Shown one piece after another: positions 18,740-28,153 of a DNA stretch of 64,000 nucleotides. Below the pieces are notes generated by a model. The model did no database searches and was not told the origin of the DNA. It saw nothing but the letters and a program-made list of their open reading frames with translations. Numbering within the stretch: the first letter of the stretch is position 1; the number at the start of each line of letters is the position of its first letter. Made by a program: the position numbers and the translations under genes. Source of the stretch: Marinilabiliales bacterium (GTDB lineage Bacteria > Bacteroidota > Bacteroidia > Bacteroidales > ML635J-15); the NCBI GenBank assembly GCA_002869385.1, contig PKTB01000024.1:62001-126000 (forward strand). The letters are read 5' to 3'.

Positions 18740-19449
18740 TTAATCATCGGAACATCCATAATAAGTACTTTACTTCCTTTTGATATTTTCAATTTGATTT
18801 TATCTGTGTCCCAGATACCAATTCCATCACGTTTCTCGAGCTTTTCGTCTTCAATAATTGCACTTCCTTCAATAATAAAAATGTACGCACCATTACCTCT
18901 GTTTTTAATATAGTACTCTATTTCTTTATCAGAGTCAAATTCGCCGAGATGAAACCAAGCATCCTGATGTATCCATGTTCCTTCGTCTTTGGGGTCAGGA
19001 GAAACGATTTGAAGAAATTTGTTTGTCATTTCTTTTTTATTCAAACTAATTTGCTGATATCTAGGTTCGACATTTTTTGTTTTGGGAAATAACCATATTT
19101 GTAAAGTGTTTGCATCAATATCTTGATTTGCATTGAATTCGGAATGTTGTACTCCAAAACCAGCACTCATTACCTGAACATCACCTGCATTAATTACACC
19201 ATGGTTTCCCATACTGTCTTTATGCTCTAATGCTCCTGAAATAGGAATTGTTATTATTTCCATATTGTCATGTGGATGTGTTCCAAAACCTGCTCCACCA
19301 GCAATAATATCATCATTTAGTACTCTTAAAATTCCAAATCTCGTTCGGTTTGGGTCATAATAACTTGCAAAACTAAAAGTATGAGTTGCTTTTAACCATC
19401 CATGGTCTGCAAAACCTCTTGTGTTTGATTTATGAATTGTTTTTTTCAT
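18736..19449 (-). CDS. Pirin family protein (quercetinase-like bicupin)
   Basis: A 237-residue cytoplasmic bicupin. The N-terminal domain has the pirin start GFADHGWLKATHTFSFASYY. Metal ligands lie in THPHDNMEIITIP and LEHKDSMG, and FGVQHSEFN is the third His segment. The C-terminal domain is the shorter YhhW-type version. E. coli YhhW of the same size has quercetin 2,3-dioxygenase activity; the natural role in Bacteroidota is not known. It is convergent with the btuG-like gene (4-bp overlap) and has no clear partner. Confidence 0.85.
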   Translation of the reverse strand: MKKTIHKSNTRGFADHGWLKATHTFSFASYYDPNRTRFGILRVLNDDIIAGGAGFGTHPHDNMEIITIPISGALEHKDSMGNHGVINAGDVQVMSAGFGVQHSEFNANQDIDANTLQIWLFPKTKNVEPRYQQISLNKKEMTNKFLQIVSPDPKDEGTWIHQDAWFHLGEFDSDKEIEYYIKNRGNGAYIFIIEGSAIIEDEKLEKRDGIGIWDTDKIKLKISKGSKVLIMDVPMIN

Positions 19450-19510
19450 TGCTATCTGTTTTATATAAATAACAATGAGAGGGAGGATTAGTTTTTAAAA
19501 AGTCTTAAAA

Positions 19511-20458
19511 TTAATTTAATTTTATATCTTTTGTTTTTATTTCAAAATCCTGATAGTCAGTATATGAAATAGTAACATAACCTGGCTTTCCTTTTGTTTT
19601 GCATATTACATCAGTACCTTTTTTCCATTGACTAAAGTGAGTATCTATAGGATCAACAAGATATTCCCATTTCCCATTTTTTAGAGTGTAAACGTAGTAT
19701 GCTTTCCAGTAGCTAGTCCACCAGTAAGGTAAAATGCCAATTTCATAAGTTCCGTCTCCATCAAGATCTCCCTCATTAACGGGATATCCACCAATACACA
19801 TTTCAATTTCAATAGGAGGGATGTTTTTATCAGAGAATTTGATTACGCAATTACAATCACCAACACATTCCCCAAATGACTCTTCGTTTTTCGGGAACTC
19901 AGGTTGCTCTAACCACATATATTCTAGTGCACCGTCAGAATTAAAATCACCAGGTATTGCATATTCCGGAGAATTCATTTTTGCAATATTTTCATCTGTT
20001 ATTAGATCGCTTTCTTCAGATATTTTCCAACCTGACTCTGTTTTTACTACGACTAAATAGGAAGGATATTCATGTGTATCTCCATTTACTTTTACAGTTT
20101 TATTGAAGCTACATTTATATTCATCATCCTTAATCTTTTCAAAATCTATTTTACCAATCGACTGTTGAAAATCTGAGTATTTTTCAAGCAAATTCTCTTT
20201 TTTTTGAGCGCATTCAGTTCCATCAAGGCTTGCCTTATAGAATTCTACATTTTCATTATAAAGCTCTATAAACTCATCAAAATCTTTGTTGTTGTGAGCA
20301 TCATTCCAGGCAATAACTATAGATTTTATAGCGTCTTCTGTGTTTTCAACTTTTTTATTTTCATTTCTTTCAGCATTTTTCTTTGAACCATTATTGCATG
20401 ACAGAAAAAATGCGAATAGAAGTATAGCTCCGGAAATGAATAATACGATTTTTTTCAT
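19511..20458 (-). CDS. Lipoprotein with SnoaL-like domain
   Basis: A 315-residue lipoprotein (lipobox FFLSC, Cys21; then a Lys/Glu-rich linker). An N-terminal NTF2/SnoaL-like region at about residues 40-150 has the typical pattern IVIAWNDAHNNKDFDEFIEL. The second half (about 165-310) looks like an FG-GAP/EF-hand-like section with two D-x-[ND]-x-[DS]-G loops (PGDFNSDGALEY, EGDLDGDGTYEI) that could bind calcium. It is expected to be anchored in the outer membrane facing the periplasm or the surface. The function is unknown. A -7 element TATTTTTG lies at 20473-20480, 14 nt upstream. Confidence 0.65.
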   Translation of the reverse strand: MKKIVLFISGAILLFAFFLSCNNGSKKNAERNENKKVENTEDAIKSIVIAWNDAHNNKDFDEFIELYNENVEFYKASLDGTECAQKKENLLEKYSDFQQSIGKIDFEKIKDDEYKCSFNKTVKVNGDTHEYPSYLVVVKTESGWKISEESDLITDENIAKMNSPEYAIPGDFNSDGALEYMWLEQPEFPKNEESFGECVGDCNCVIKFSDKNIPPIEIEMCIGGYPVNEGDLDGDGTYEIGILPYWWTSYWKAYYVYTLKNGKWEYLVDPIDTHFSQWKKGTDVICKTKGKPGYVTISYTDYQDFEIKTKDIKLN

Positions 20459-20472
20459 GATTATAATTTCTA

Positions 20473-20480
20473 CAAAAATA
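20473..20480 (-). promoter_or_regulatory. Bacteroidota -7 promoter element (TATTTTTG)
   Basis: It reads TATTTTTG on the minus strand, 14 nt before the lipoprotein start at 20458. Confidence 0.45.
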
Positions 20481-20505
20481 TATAAAATATTTATGAAGTA
20501 TGCTT

Positions 20506-20928
20506 TTAAAGATTTTTGACTATTGTCTTAATTTTGTTTCTGACAGTTTCAGCAATATCCTTTAACGACTCATTATTTACAGAGGACATTGATGCCGCTG
20601 GGTCAACAGCAGATATTTCTATATCCCCTGATTCCAATTCCTGAACAACAAAATTGCAAGGTAACATTGTCCCTATTTTATTTTCAAAGCTTATAGCTTT
20701 ATATGCATATTCTGGGTGACATGCTCCAAGGATTCTATATGGTCTAAAGTCTTTGTTTAGTTTGTTTTTAAATATTTCATTAACTTTAATTTCGGATATA
20801 ATCCCGAATCCCTGTTCAGCGAGTTTTGAGTTTAATAACTCAATAGCTTGATCAATACTATCTTGCTCTATAATTTTTGTAAAGTAGTAACCTATATTTA
20901 TTATCTTTAATATGAGTAAGTAAGACAA
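20506..20928 (-). CDS. DUF302 family protein
   Basis: The family core is clear: EQGFGIISEI, FRPYRILGACHPEYAYKA and GTMLPCNFVVQE, the DUF302 signature with its two conserved Cys (GAC, LPC). The only available start here is a TTG at 20928, which adds residues (MSYLLILKIINI) not normal for the family. Usual members start just before 'YYFTK', where this sequence has ATA GGT TAC TAC, so the real start may be non-standard or changed. DUF302 proteins are about 130 residues and often occur near redox or sulfur genes. Here it follows an FMN oxidoreductase gene, 17 bp downstream on the same strand. Confidence 0.75.
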   Translation of the reverse strand: MSYLLILKIINIGYYFTKIIEQDSIDQAIELLNSKLAEQGFGIISEIKVNEIFKNKLNKDFRPYRILGACHPEYAYKAISFENKIGTMLPCNFVVQELESGDIEISAVDPAASMSSVNNESLKDIAETVRNKIKTIVKNL

Positions 20929-20945
20929 ATTGTTTAGTAAAAGGT

Positions 20946-22025
20946 TTAATTAGAATCTTTTATATTTTTATATTCATCCAAAATGCTCTCGAATGTTTCT
21001 TGAACGGAAATTATCTTACTTGCCAAGTATGCATTTGTTCCAGCAAAAGCATAGCCAGTGTTGAATTTGCCTTTAAAAGCACTATATAGTGCAGATATTA
21101 TACAATATGGACTAGATGAAATATCGCAAGATCTGATACATTTATATGGGCATTTTAAAGGAGCCTTTTTCCCAGATTTTACTTTATCAAGAAAGCTGTT
21201 TTGTATTGCTCTTCCCGGCATACCAACCGGACTTTTTATTATTTGTATGTCATCCGAACTAGCGTCAATATAACTTTGCTTAAACTCATCAGAAGCATCA
21301 CATTCTGTTGTTGTTACAAAACGACTTCCCATTTGCACTCCTGATGCTCCAAGTTTGAGAAAATCTGCTACATTTTGACCGGAGTATACGCCTCCAGCTG
21401 CTATTATAGGAATTTTAATTTTATACTTATCTTCAAAATATTTTATTGCCTCAACAACTTCAGGTATTAAGTGTTCAAGTGAATAGTTATCATCTGTGAT
21501 TTGCTCTGATTTAAAACCTAAATGCCCACCAGCTTTAGGACCTTCTACAACAATTGCATCAGGCAAATAATCATATTCTTGTTTCCATTTGTTACAGATA
21601 AGCGTTGCTGCTCTTGCTGAGGACACAATTGGAACTAGCTTTGTTGTGCTTTCTTTTGTGAGAAAAGAGGGTAGATTTAAAGGAAGTCCGCCTCCACTAA
21701 AGATAATATCAGCTTTTTCGGCAATTGCTGTTTTAACCATATCAGCAAAATTTGACATGGCAACCATTACATTTATCCCTATTACACCTTTAGATTTTTC
21801 TCGAGCTTTTTTCAACTCTTCTTTTAGACCAGTTATACTATTCTCCAAAAAATCTGCACCCGCTTGTTTGTAAAGCATGCCTAAACCCGCACTTGCAATT
21901 ACTCCAACACCACCTTGATTTGCTACTGCTGCAGCCATTCTTGATAAAGAAATTCCAACTCCCATTCCACCCTGTATGATTGGAATCTTGATTTCTAGAT
22001 TGCCAATCTTTAATGTATTTATCAT
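20946..22025 (-). CDS. Nitronate monooxygenase / FabK-like FMN oxidoreductase
   Basis: A 359-residue TIM-barrel flavoprotein. The N-terminal block IPIIQGGMGVGISLSRMA, EGPKAGGHLG at about 160, the phosphate-binding AAGGVYSGQNVADFLKLGA and VQMGSRFVTTTECDAS are hallmarks of the NMO/FabK family. A C-terminal cluster of cysteines (CPYKCIRSCD...YC) is present, as in the anaerobe-type members of this family; it may bind metal or an FeS cluster, which is inference. The reaction is either nitronate oxidation or enoyl-ACP reduction, and the sequence alone does not decide. The DUF302 gene follows 17 bp later, so the two probably form an operon. Confidence 0.82.
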   Translation of the reverse strand: MINTLKIGNLEIKIPIIQGGMGVGISLSRMAAAVANQGGVGVIASAGLGMLYKQAGADFLENSITGLKEELKKAREKSKGVIGINVMVAMSNFADMVKTAIAEKADIIFSGGGLPLNLPSFLTKESTTKLVPIVSSARAATLICNKWKQEYDYLPDAIVVEGPKAGGHLGFKSEQITDDNYSLEHLIPEVVEAIKYFEDKYKIKIPIIAAGGVYSGQNVADFLKLGASGVQMGSRFVTTTECDASDEFKQSYIDASSDDIQIIKSPVGMPGRAIQNSFLDKVKSGKKAPLKCPYKCIRSCDISSSPYCIISALYSAFKGKFNTGYAFAGTNAYLASKIISVQETFESILDEYKNIKDSN

Positions 22026-22069
22026 CTAGCAATTATTTGAACATTAAGAAGTATTACTTAATGTTGCAA

Positions 22070-22077
22070 CAAAGGTA
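22070..22077 (-). promoter_or_regulatory. Bacteroidota -7 promoter element (TACCTTTG)
   Basis: It reads TACCTTTG on the minus strand, 44 nt upstream of the FMN oxidoreductase start at 22025. Confidence 0.5.
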
Positions 22078-22112
22078 GTATATTAAATAACAAAACAAGC
22101 TTAAAACAGTTT

Positions 22113-24062
22113 TCATTTGTCGATAATATTAACTCTTTCGGTATTGCATTCTGAATTAGTTTGTATTTTCAAAAAATACTGACCAGGTTTTAATGAACTT
22201 AAATCAATTTGTTTAGTGTTTTTATAAATTGCTATTTGTTGTCCATCTATTGTAAATACTTGAATAGATTTAATATTATCTGATTGAATATTTATTATTC
22301 CTGTTGATGGGTTAGGGTAGATTCGTGTTTTTGAAATATTAAAATTGTTGATATTTGTTGGATCTTCAGTTAAAACTATTTGTTTTACAACTTCCAGTTT
22401 ATTTTCATCCACAGTATTATCTGACATTGTCAGCCTAATTGTGTATGAACCTTGATCAAGTCCTGTAGTATTCCACTGACAAATTTCATTGGAAAAGACT
22501 TCATTAAAAATGGTATCAGCACATGCAACCCATTCCTCAGAACCTTCAGCTTGATATTCTGCAACAAGCCATCCAAATTCGTTAGGGTAGTAGTCCGATG
22601 CTTTTTCAATCCAAGCTGAACCTAAAATAGGAACCATGCTTTCTACATACAGATTAGTTGCATTATCAATTTTAAGATACCACATCATAGCATCATCATG
22701 ATATTCTGGTTCTTCGAGAAGATTAGCCTGAACAATGAACATAATTGATTTCTCAAATGCAATGCATCTACCCATATTTTGTCCGCCATAAGCCATAATT
22801 CCTAGTGCATTTCCACTAGCTTGAAAGTTGCTGTTAAGGTAGGTAAATGCACTTGTTGCGACAGTAGTATCAGTTGCAAAAAGATAACCACCCGATCCAT
22901 CAATCAGACAGTTTTCTGCTGTACACTCACTATTGCCCATTGTTCCTATTTCACCAACTATACAGCTATTTACAACACCTGTAGCTCCACTGAAAAAATA
23001 TAGACTCCAAGTTTGAACATCGGTATTTATTAAATGAATGTCATGACTGCTCATTGGTGCATTAAAGTCAGTATAAGATGAGTTATTTACTAGTCCGGAG
23101 ACTGCAAAATCTTCAATATCTTTAAACCATACACCAATAGTTCTTATGCTGGAGTTTGAAATCGTAATGTCGCTGCCGGGCTCAGGCATTAAACCCCATT
23201 TTACATCTGTACAATCTGCAATTGTATATGAGTAATCAATGTTTGTAACTCCTGTATCAGCATTACTAAAACCAAAACTCGTCATACTCTCACCATCGGG
23301 GAAAGTGTAATCTAGAATACCACCATCCGGGATATGGTGCCATACAAGAACGGTTTCGCTATTCATAAATAATCCACTAGCGTTGTCAGTCATTACAAAT
23401 TCTCCGGCTTGATTAGAGTTGTCGATATTTATCGATCCATTCAACGAAAGACCACAGGTAGTAAATCCAATATTTGTAATGTCAGTTTGGTTAACTACAG
23501 CGTCTTGAGTGATTACCAAATCATGAGGAAGACCATTATAGTTGAGTGTAGATCCGCTTATGTTTATTACACCATTATATCCTGCAATAATTGACCTTTG
23601 ATACCAAAAGCTTTGTGGGAAGCTTAATGTAGAATTTGTAATCCATAACTTAGCATCTGTCCCGTAGACTAAAATGTCCCCAGTAATAGTTCCTGTACAA
23701 TCTTCAAATACCAGTTTCCCTTCTCCAATAACAGCAATTGTTCCATCATAAAAATAATCGCCGGTAATGTAAACTGAGTCAAATGGTGTGTCACCTATAT
23801 AAAGGGTGTCAATTGATTTGGAAAAATCTGTTGGGATTGCAATATTGTCTATTAATTTTTGCTGTCTTAATATTGTTTCCGAAAGTAAATCCTGATCTGC
23901 ATTTGCTTGGTAATGAAAAATATCTTTTTCATTTTGAGCCATTGCATTATTGGTAATATTGTCTAATTCATCTTGGGGGAATTTCCATTGTGCATATAAA
24001 TTATTAGAAAGAAGTAACGTACTTGCAATTGCAATGGTCATTAGTGATTTTAAGTAATTCAT
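22113..24062 (-). CDS. T9SS-secreted protein, probable beta-helix
   Basis: A 649-residue exported protein: signal peptide (1-24, ending LYAQ), a helical pro-region (about 30-85), and a long run of short beta/turn repeats rich in Asn, Ser and Gly (about 95-430) consistent with a right-handed parallel beta-helix. An Ig-like domain (about 470-560) and a T9SS type A sorting domain (RIYPNPSTGIINI...LKPGQYFLKI) follow. No catalytic motif is visible. The start overlaps the end of the upstream symporter gene by 4 bp (ATGA), an unusual pairing that suggests the two are co-transcribed. Confidence 0.75.
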   Translation of the reverse strand: MNYLKSLMTIAIASTLLLSNNLYAQWKFPQDELDNITNNAMAQNEKDIFHYQANADQDLLSETILRQQKLIDNIAIPTDFSKSIDTLYIGDTPFDSVYITGDYFYDGTIAVIGEGKLVFEDCTGTITGDILVYGTDAKLWITNSTLSFPQSFWYQRSIIAGYNGVINISGSTLNYNGLPHDLVITQDAVVNQTDITNIGFTTCGLSLNGSINIDNSNQAGEFVMTDNASGLFMNSETVLVWHHIPDGGILDYTFPDGESMTSFGFSNADTGVTNIDYSYTIADCTDVKWGLMPEPGSDITISNSSIRTIGVWFKDIEDFAVSGLVNNSSYTDFNAPMSSHDIHLINTDVQTWSLYFFSGATGVVNSCIVGEIGTMGNSECTAENCLIDGSGGYLFATDTTVATSAFTYLNSNFQASGNALGIMAYGGQNMGRCIAFEKSIMFIVQANLLEEPEYHDDAMMWYLKIDNATNLYVESMVPILGSAWIEKASDYYPNEFGWLVAEYQAEGSEEWVACADTIFNEVFSNEICQWNTTGLDQGSYTIRLTMSDNTVDENKLEVVKQIVLTEDPTNINNFNISKTRIYPNPSTGIINIQSDNIKSIQVFTIDGQQIAIYKNTKQIDLSSLKPGQYFLKIQTNSECNTERVNIIDK

Positions 24063-25567
24063 TTCTCTTCGTTTTCGTTAATACAATCATTGTATTTATC
24101 CTCATAATCAATATCTGATGCAGTAATAAAACTTACTACAATCGTTGCTATTGTTGCAAATATGAAACCTGGGATTAATTCATAGACAATACTTTTTAAA
24201 GCAGGAACCTGATTCCATATTATTACAGTTACAGCACCAGTAATTACACCTGCAATTATTCCTTGTTTTGTAGTTTTTTTCCAGAATAGAGCTAAAATAC
24301 TGGTTGGCCCTAATGCTGCTCCAAGTCCAGCCCAAGCAAATAGCACTAGCCAGAAAATCAGATCTTTTGCAATAAAACCTAGTAATAAAGCTAAAATAAC
24401 GAGAATAATAATTGTTATTCTACTGTAATTAACAAGCTTTTTCTGAGGTATTTCGAGGTCTTTCTTTATCAGTTTCTGGTAAATGTCCCTGACAGCAGAT
24501 GATGCAGCCACAAGTAATTGCGAATCAGCTGTTGACATTATAGCAGCAAATATTGATGAGATAATAATGCCAAAAACAATAGGATGAAACTTAACCGCAG
24601 CCATAACCGGGTAGATGTTTTCTGGATCTGCATCAGGTAACGCAGCAATCTCAGGAAAGTATATTCTTCCTGCCAAACCTGTGAAAACTGCTCCAAGAGC
24701 CATTAAAATATTTGTAATAGTTCCGATAAATGCTACAGATTTGAGGTTTTTTGTTTTATTTATTGACATATACCTTGCAACAATATGAGGGTTTCCTGCA
24801 GAACCAAGTCCAATACCAAGAAATCCTATTAGTGCGCCTGCACCAATTGCCATTATATTGGTGTGACTTCCATCTCCTGCAGTTTTTGCAAGTGACCAAA
24901 ATTCGTTAATCCCTCCCAGATTGATTATTGCAAGTATTGGTAAGGCTAATAACGCAAAACTCATAATAATTCCTTGAATAGTATCGGTTAGACTTACAGC
25001 CAGGAAACCACCAAGAACTGTGTAAAGCAAAATAATACCTGCTGTAATTAGTAATCCTGTATTTTCTGTTACAGGAAAACTCGTACTAAAGGTTTTACCA
25101 CCTGCAACAAACTGAGCAGATAGGTAAGCTATCATAAAAAGTAAGATAATAAATACAATTACCATTCTTAAAACACCTGACTTATCGTTAAATCTTTCTG
25201 CAAAGAAATCGGGAATGGTAATACAATCATGTTTCTCGCTAAATCTTCGTATTCTTGGAGCATAGGAGAAGAATAACCAAAATTCAGCTAAGATATATCC
25301 AAATGTGGCCCATAATGCAGAAATTCCCATAGTGTATGCCATTCCTGTAACACCAAGTAATAGCCATGCGCTACGCCCACTAACAACAGATGAAATAGCT
25401 ACCACTAGTTTACTCATTTTACGACCTCCAATAAAGAAATTATTGATTCCGGCAGATGAAAACTTTGTTGCAATAATGCCAACGAGGACCATAATTGAAA
25501 GATATGCAATAAATGCAATTAATGTTGTAGTATTAACTTCTGAAGAAAATGAACTGAGGTTTTCCAT
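24059..25567 (-). CDS. putP: Sodium:solute symporter, PutP-like (sodium/proline)
   Basis: A 502-residue protein with about 13 transmembrane helices. The SSS-family start has IAYLSIMVLVGIIA, the motif FFIGGRKMSKLV, and GRSAWLLLGVTGMAY, which contributes to the sodium site. PDFFAERF and the TM8 segment ADSQLLVAASSA complete the family pattern; the length equals E. coli PutP. It should import proline or a related amino acid with Na+ at the inner membrane. The following gene overlaps by 4 bp. A -7 element TAAATTTG lies 21 nt upstream. Confidence 0.85.
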   Translation of the reverse strand: MENLSSFSSEVNTTTLIAFIAYLSIMVLVGIIATKFSSAGINNFFIGGRKMSKLVVAISSVVSGRSAWLLLGVTGMAYTMGISALWATFGYILAEFWLFFSYAPRIRRFSEKHDCITIPDFFAERFNDKSGVLRMVIVFIILLFMIAYLSAQFVAGGKTFSTSFPVTENTGLLITAGIILLYTVLGGFLAVSLTDTIQGIIMSFALLALPILAIINLGGINEFWSLAKTAGDGSHTNIMAIGAGALIGFLGIGLGSAGNPHIVARYMSINKTKNLKSVAFIGTITNILMALGAVFTGLAGRIYFPEIAALPDADPENIYPVMAAVKFHPIVFGIIISSIFAAIMSTADSQLLVAASSAVRDIYQKLIKKDLEIPQKKLVNYSRITIIILVILALLLGFIAKDLIFWLVLFAWAGLGAALGPTSILALFWKKTTKQGIIAGVITGAVTVIIWNQVPALKSIVYELIPGFIFATIATIVVSFITASDIDYEDKYNDCINENEEK

Positions 25568-25588
25568 GAAACATCTTAATTTTTATAG

Positions 25589-25596
25589 CAAATTTA
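25589..25596 (-). promoter_or_regulatory. Bacteroidota -7 promoter element (TAAATTTG)
   Basis: It reads TAAATTTG on the minus strand, 21 nt before the symporter start at 25567. Confidence 0.45.
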
Positions 25597-25753
25597 AGAA
25601 AATGACTTAAGTTTTTCAATATTTATAAAGAAATTTAATAAATGTGCAGTTCGGAACAGTTTTTGGAAAGTTGATAAATAGTTTAAAAATTACATATAAT
25701 TTTTTTCGAGTTTTTTTGAAAATAATTATATTGTCGAAGAAATAAATAGTATT

Positions 25754-26635
25754 ATGAAGAAACTGATTTTAGTCTTATTAACAGCAATTATCATAGTGCC
25801 AACATACTCGCAGGTTGTTGGTGGAATACATACTAAACTGGCAAAATATTATGCAGCAGAACAGTGGGAGGATTGTGCATTTAAAGCAGACAGGATGATT
25901 TTAAAAGATAAATATCGCAATGATGCAGAAGTTTATCTATATCTTGCAGCTTCTTATAATAAAATATTTTTACTTGGATTGGTTGATACAACCTTATTAA
26001 AAAAAGTTCCTGAATATGCTGATGCGTATAAGAATGCTTTGAAATATGCAAAATATGCTCAGAAGAAAGATAAAAAAGCCGGTTTTTATTTCACTGAAAA
26101 TAACCATATGTTGGAGGAGATAGCTATATCTGGTATTTATTATATTGATCACTACATTTCAGAAGGAAAAGTTGCAAAATCCGGATCATATGCAAGAAAA
26201 ATGATGAAAGCATATACTGATTTAAATATCTATTTCTTGCATGGTGTTCTATGTGCTATGTCAGGTGATGCTGAAACTGCAAACGAAGTTATTGACTCTG
26301 TTTTTACTACTATGGACAATCAAGCACCTAACGGTTTAGATAATACTAAGTTTATGATGCTGGATGGTTTTGATCATTATGCACATTATTTAATGAGTCT
26401 CGAAGAACCACTTAAAGATAGTGCTATTAATATCACCAATAAAGGATTAAAGTATTTTCCTGATAACGAATTATTAAAATGGAATCTTGAATGGATCAAA
26501 AATCACGAGTTAGAAACTCCGAAACCTAAGAATTCATTAAAAACTGCTATGCTTAAAGATATTGCTGTTACATTACCAGGAGATGATAGTGATGACGAAG
26601 AAGATGACGAAGAGGAATACGACGAAGACGAATAA
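25754..26635 (+). CDS. Exported helical-repeat (TPR-like) protein with acidic tail
   Basis: A 293-residue protein with a signal peptide (1-19, ending TYSQ). The body is almost all helical and is built from paired helices like TPR/SEL1 repeats (YYAAEQWEDCAFKADRM, YLYLAASYNKIF, GLKYFPDNELLKWNL). It ends in about 19 residues that are nearly all Asp/Glu. A periplasmic scaffold role is possible but not shown. It lies 2 bp before mtnP on the same strand, though no functional link is evident. Confidence 0.65.
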   Translation: MKKLILVLLTAIIIVPTYSQVVGGIHTKLAKYYAAEQWEDCAFKADRMILKDKYRNDAEVYLYLAASYNKIFLLGLVDTTLLKKVPEYADAYKNALKYAKYAQKKDKKAGFYFTENNHMLEEIAISGIYYIDHYISEGKVAKSGSYARKMMKAYTDLNIYFLHGVLCAMSGDAETANEVIDSVFTTMDNQAPNGLDNTKFMMLDGFDHYAHYLMSLEEPLKDSAINITNKGLKYFPDNELLKWNLEWIKNHELETPKPKNSLKTAMLKDIAVTLPGDDSDDEEDDEEEYDEDE

Positions 26636-26637
26636 AT

Positions 26638-27384
26638 ATGGCTAAAATAGGTATTATTGGTGGGACAGGACTTGAAAAGAGTAATCTTTTATTAAATCCT
26701 CAAAAGAAAAAGTTAACAACAAAATATGGAAATCCTTCTTCAGATATTTTGACAGGACAAATGCATGGGCACGATCTAGCAATCATTTCGCGACATGGGG
26801 AGGAACATACAATTACACCAACTCACGTAAATAATAAAGCAAATATTTATGTTTTAAAAGAAATAGGTTGTGATTTTATTATTGCAACTACTGCCTGTGG
26901 TAGTCTAAGGGAAGAAATTAAACCTGGAGATTTTGTTCTAGCGGATCAATTTATTGATTTCACCAGACATCGTGAAATTACATTTTTTGACGAGTTTACT
27001 GATGGTGAGATGAAACATACACCTATGGCAGAACCTTATTCTAAGAGTGTTGGTTCGCTAATTAATATAGCATCAGAAAACTTAAATATCAAGCTTCATA
27101 AAAAAGGAACTATTGTTACGATTGAAGGTCCTAGATTTAGTACAAAAGCAGAATCTCATATGTTCAGACTGTGGGGTGCAGATTTAATAAATATGAGTAC
27201 AGCTCCCGAAACTATTCTTGCAAATGAAATTGGAATTCCTTACGCTGTAATTGCAATATCTACCTACTATGATTGCTGGAAAGATGATGAAGCCCCTGTC
27301 TCAATAGATATCGTTTTAGAAAACTTTAAAAAGAGTGTTGCAAGCTTGTTAGATTTATTAAGTGAGACAGTAAGTTTGGTTTAA
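26638..27384 (+). CDS. mtnP: S-methyl-5'-thioadenosine phosphorylase (MTAP family)
   Basis: A 248-residue cytoplasmic phosphorylase. The phosphate loop is IGGTGLEKS (about residues 6-14). RHGEEHTITP(T)HVN binds phosphate/ribose, and TTACGSLREEIKPGDFV, DQFIDFT and NMSTAPETILANEIGI (about 182-197) complete the pattern of MTAP rather than bacterial DeoD. The segment YDCWKDDEAPVS carries the base-contacting Asp typical of MTAP. The expected reaction is MTA + phosphate to adenine + methylthioribose-1-phosphate; hypoxanthine-type substrates remain possible. The aminotransferase gene starts 1 bp after its stop, so the two are likely translated from one message. Confidence 0.88.
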   Translation: MAKIGIIGGTGLEKSNLLLNPQKKKLTTKYGNPSSDILTGQMHGHDLAIISRHGEEHTITPTHVNNKANIYVLKEIGCDFIIATTACGSLREEIKPGDFVLADQFIDFTRHREITFFDEFTDGEMKHTPMAEPYSKSVGSLINIASENLNIKLHKKGTIVTIEGPRFSTKAESHMFRLWGADLINMSTAPETILANEIGIPYAVIAISTYYDCWKDDEAPVSIDIVLENFKKSVASLLDLLSETVSLV

Positions 27385-27385
27385 T

Positions 27386-28153
27386 ATGACAGAATTAATA
27401 AATGTTTATGAAGTTGTTAGAGTAATTAACTCTAAACCATTGTTTCTCAGGGAACATTATATAAGGTTTGTAAATTATGTTAGATTTCTGGGTGTAGATA
27501 ACGTTTGTGAAAACGATTTTTGTGAGAATATCATAAAGTATATTAAAGAAAATCATATTATTAATGGCAATCTCAGAATTGACTCTCATCTTAATGAAAA
27601 TCAATTGTCTTGCAAAATAGAGATAAACGAAATTCCTCATAAATACCCTTCTGATAATCAATACAATCAAGGTGTTAATGCAATTACATATTTGCACGAG
27701 CGCCCAAATCCACAAAAAAAGATTTGGGATGCAGATACTCGAAAAAAAGTTGATGCAATTATTAAAGAAGGAGATATTTACGAAGTTATTTACTGTAATT
27801 CTTTGGGGAATTTAACCGAAGGAAGTCGCTCAAATCTATTTTTTATTAAAGGCAACAGCCTCTTTACTCCAAAATCAGACCAAGTCCTAAAAGGAGTAAC
27901 CAGGTATAAGATAATTCAGCTTGCTTATATTCTTGGAATAGAGGTAAAAGAAATAGATATTAATTGTGGCAGAATCCATGAATTTGAGTCTTCTTTTATT
28001 TCCGGAACTTCTCCCAAGATCTTGCCTTTAAAAACAATCGATAAAAATAAGTTTGACGTGTCAAATGAGCTATTAAGGAATTTAATGGGCGAATTTGATA
28101 ATCAGATAAATAAGGATATTATAGCATTTAAGGGATGTACAGGTTTGTACTAA
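27386..28153 (+). CDS. Class IV PLP aminotransferase / aminodeoxychorismate lyase-like
   Basis: A 255-residue fold-type IV PLP enzyme: substrate loop INSKPLFLREHYIRF (about 14-28), Lys near ADTRKKVDA as the Schiff-base candidate, NLTEGSRSNLFFI (the NxTEgsrsNlF cofactor motif) and LKGVTRYKIIQLA for phosphate binding, with the ending FISGTSPKILPL. The family includes BCAT IlvE, D-amino-acid transaminase and PabC. Here it is shorter than IlvE and close to PabC-type lengths. A methionine-salvage transamination (2-keto-4-methylthiobutyrate) is tempting because of the neighbouring mtnP, but that is inference. It overlaps the next gene by 19 bp. Confidence 0.82.
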   Translation: MTELINVYEVVRVINSKPLFLREHYIRFVNYVRFLGVDNVCENDFCENIIKYIKENHIINGNLRIDSHLNENQLSCKIEINEIPHKYPSDNQYNQGVNAITYLHERPNPQKKIWDADTRKKVDAIIKEGDIYEVIYCNSLGNLTEGSRSNLFFIKGNSLFTPKSDQVLKGVTRYKIIQLAYILGIEVKEIDINCGRIHEFESSFISGTSPKILPLKTIDKNKFDVSNELLRNLMGEFDNQINKDIIAFKGCTGLY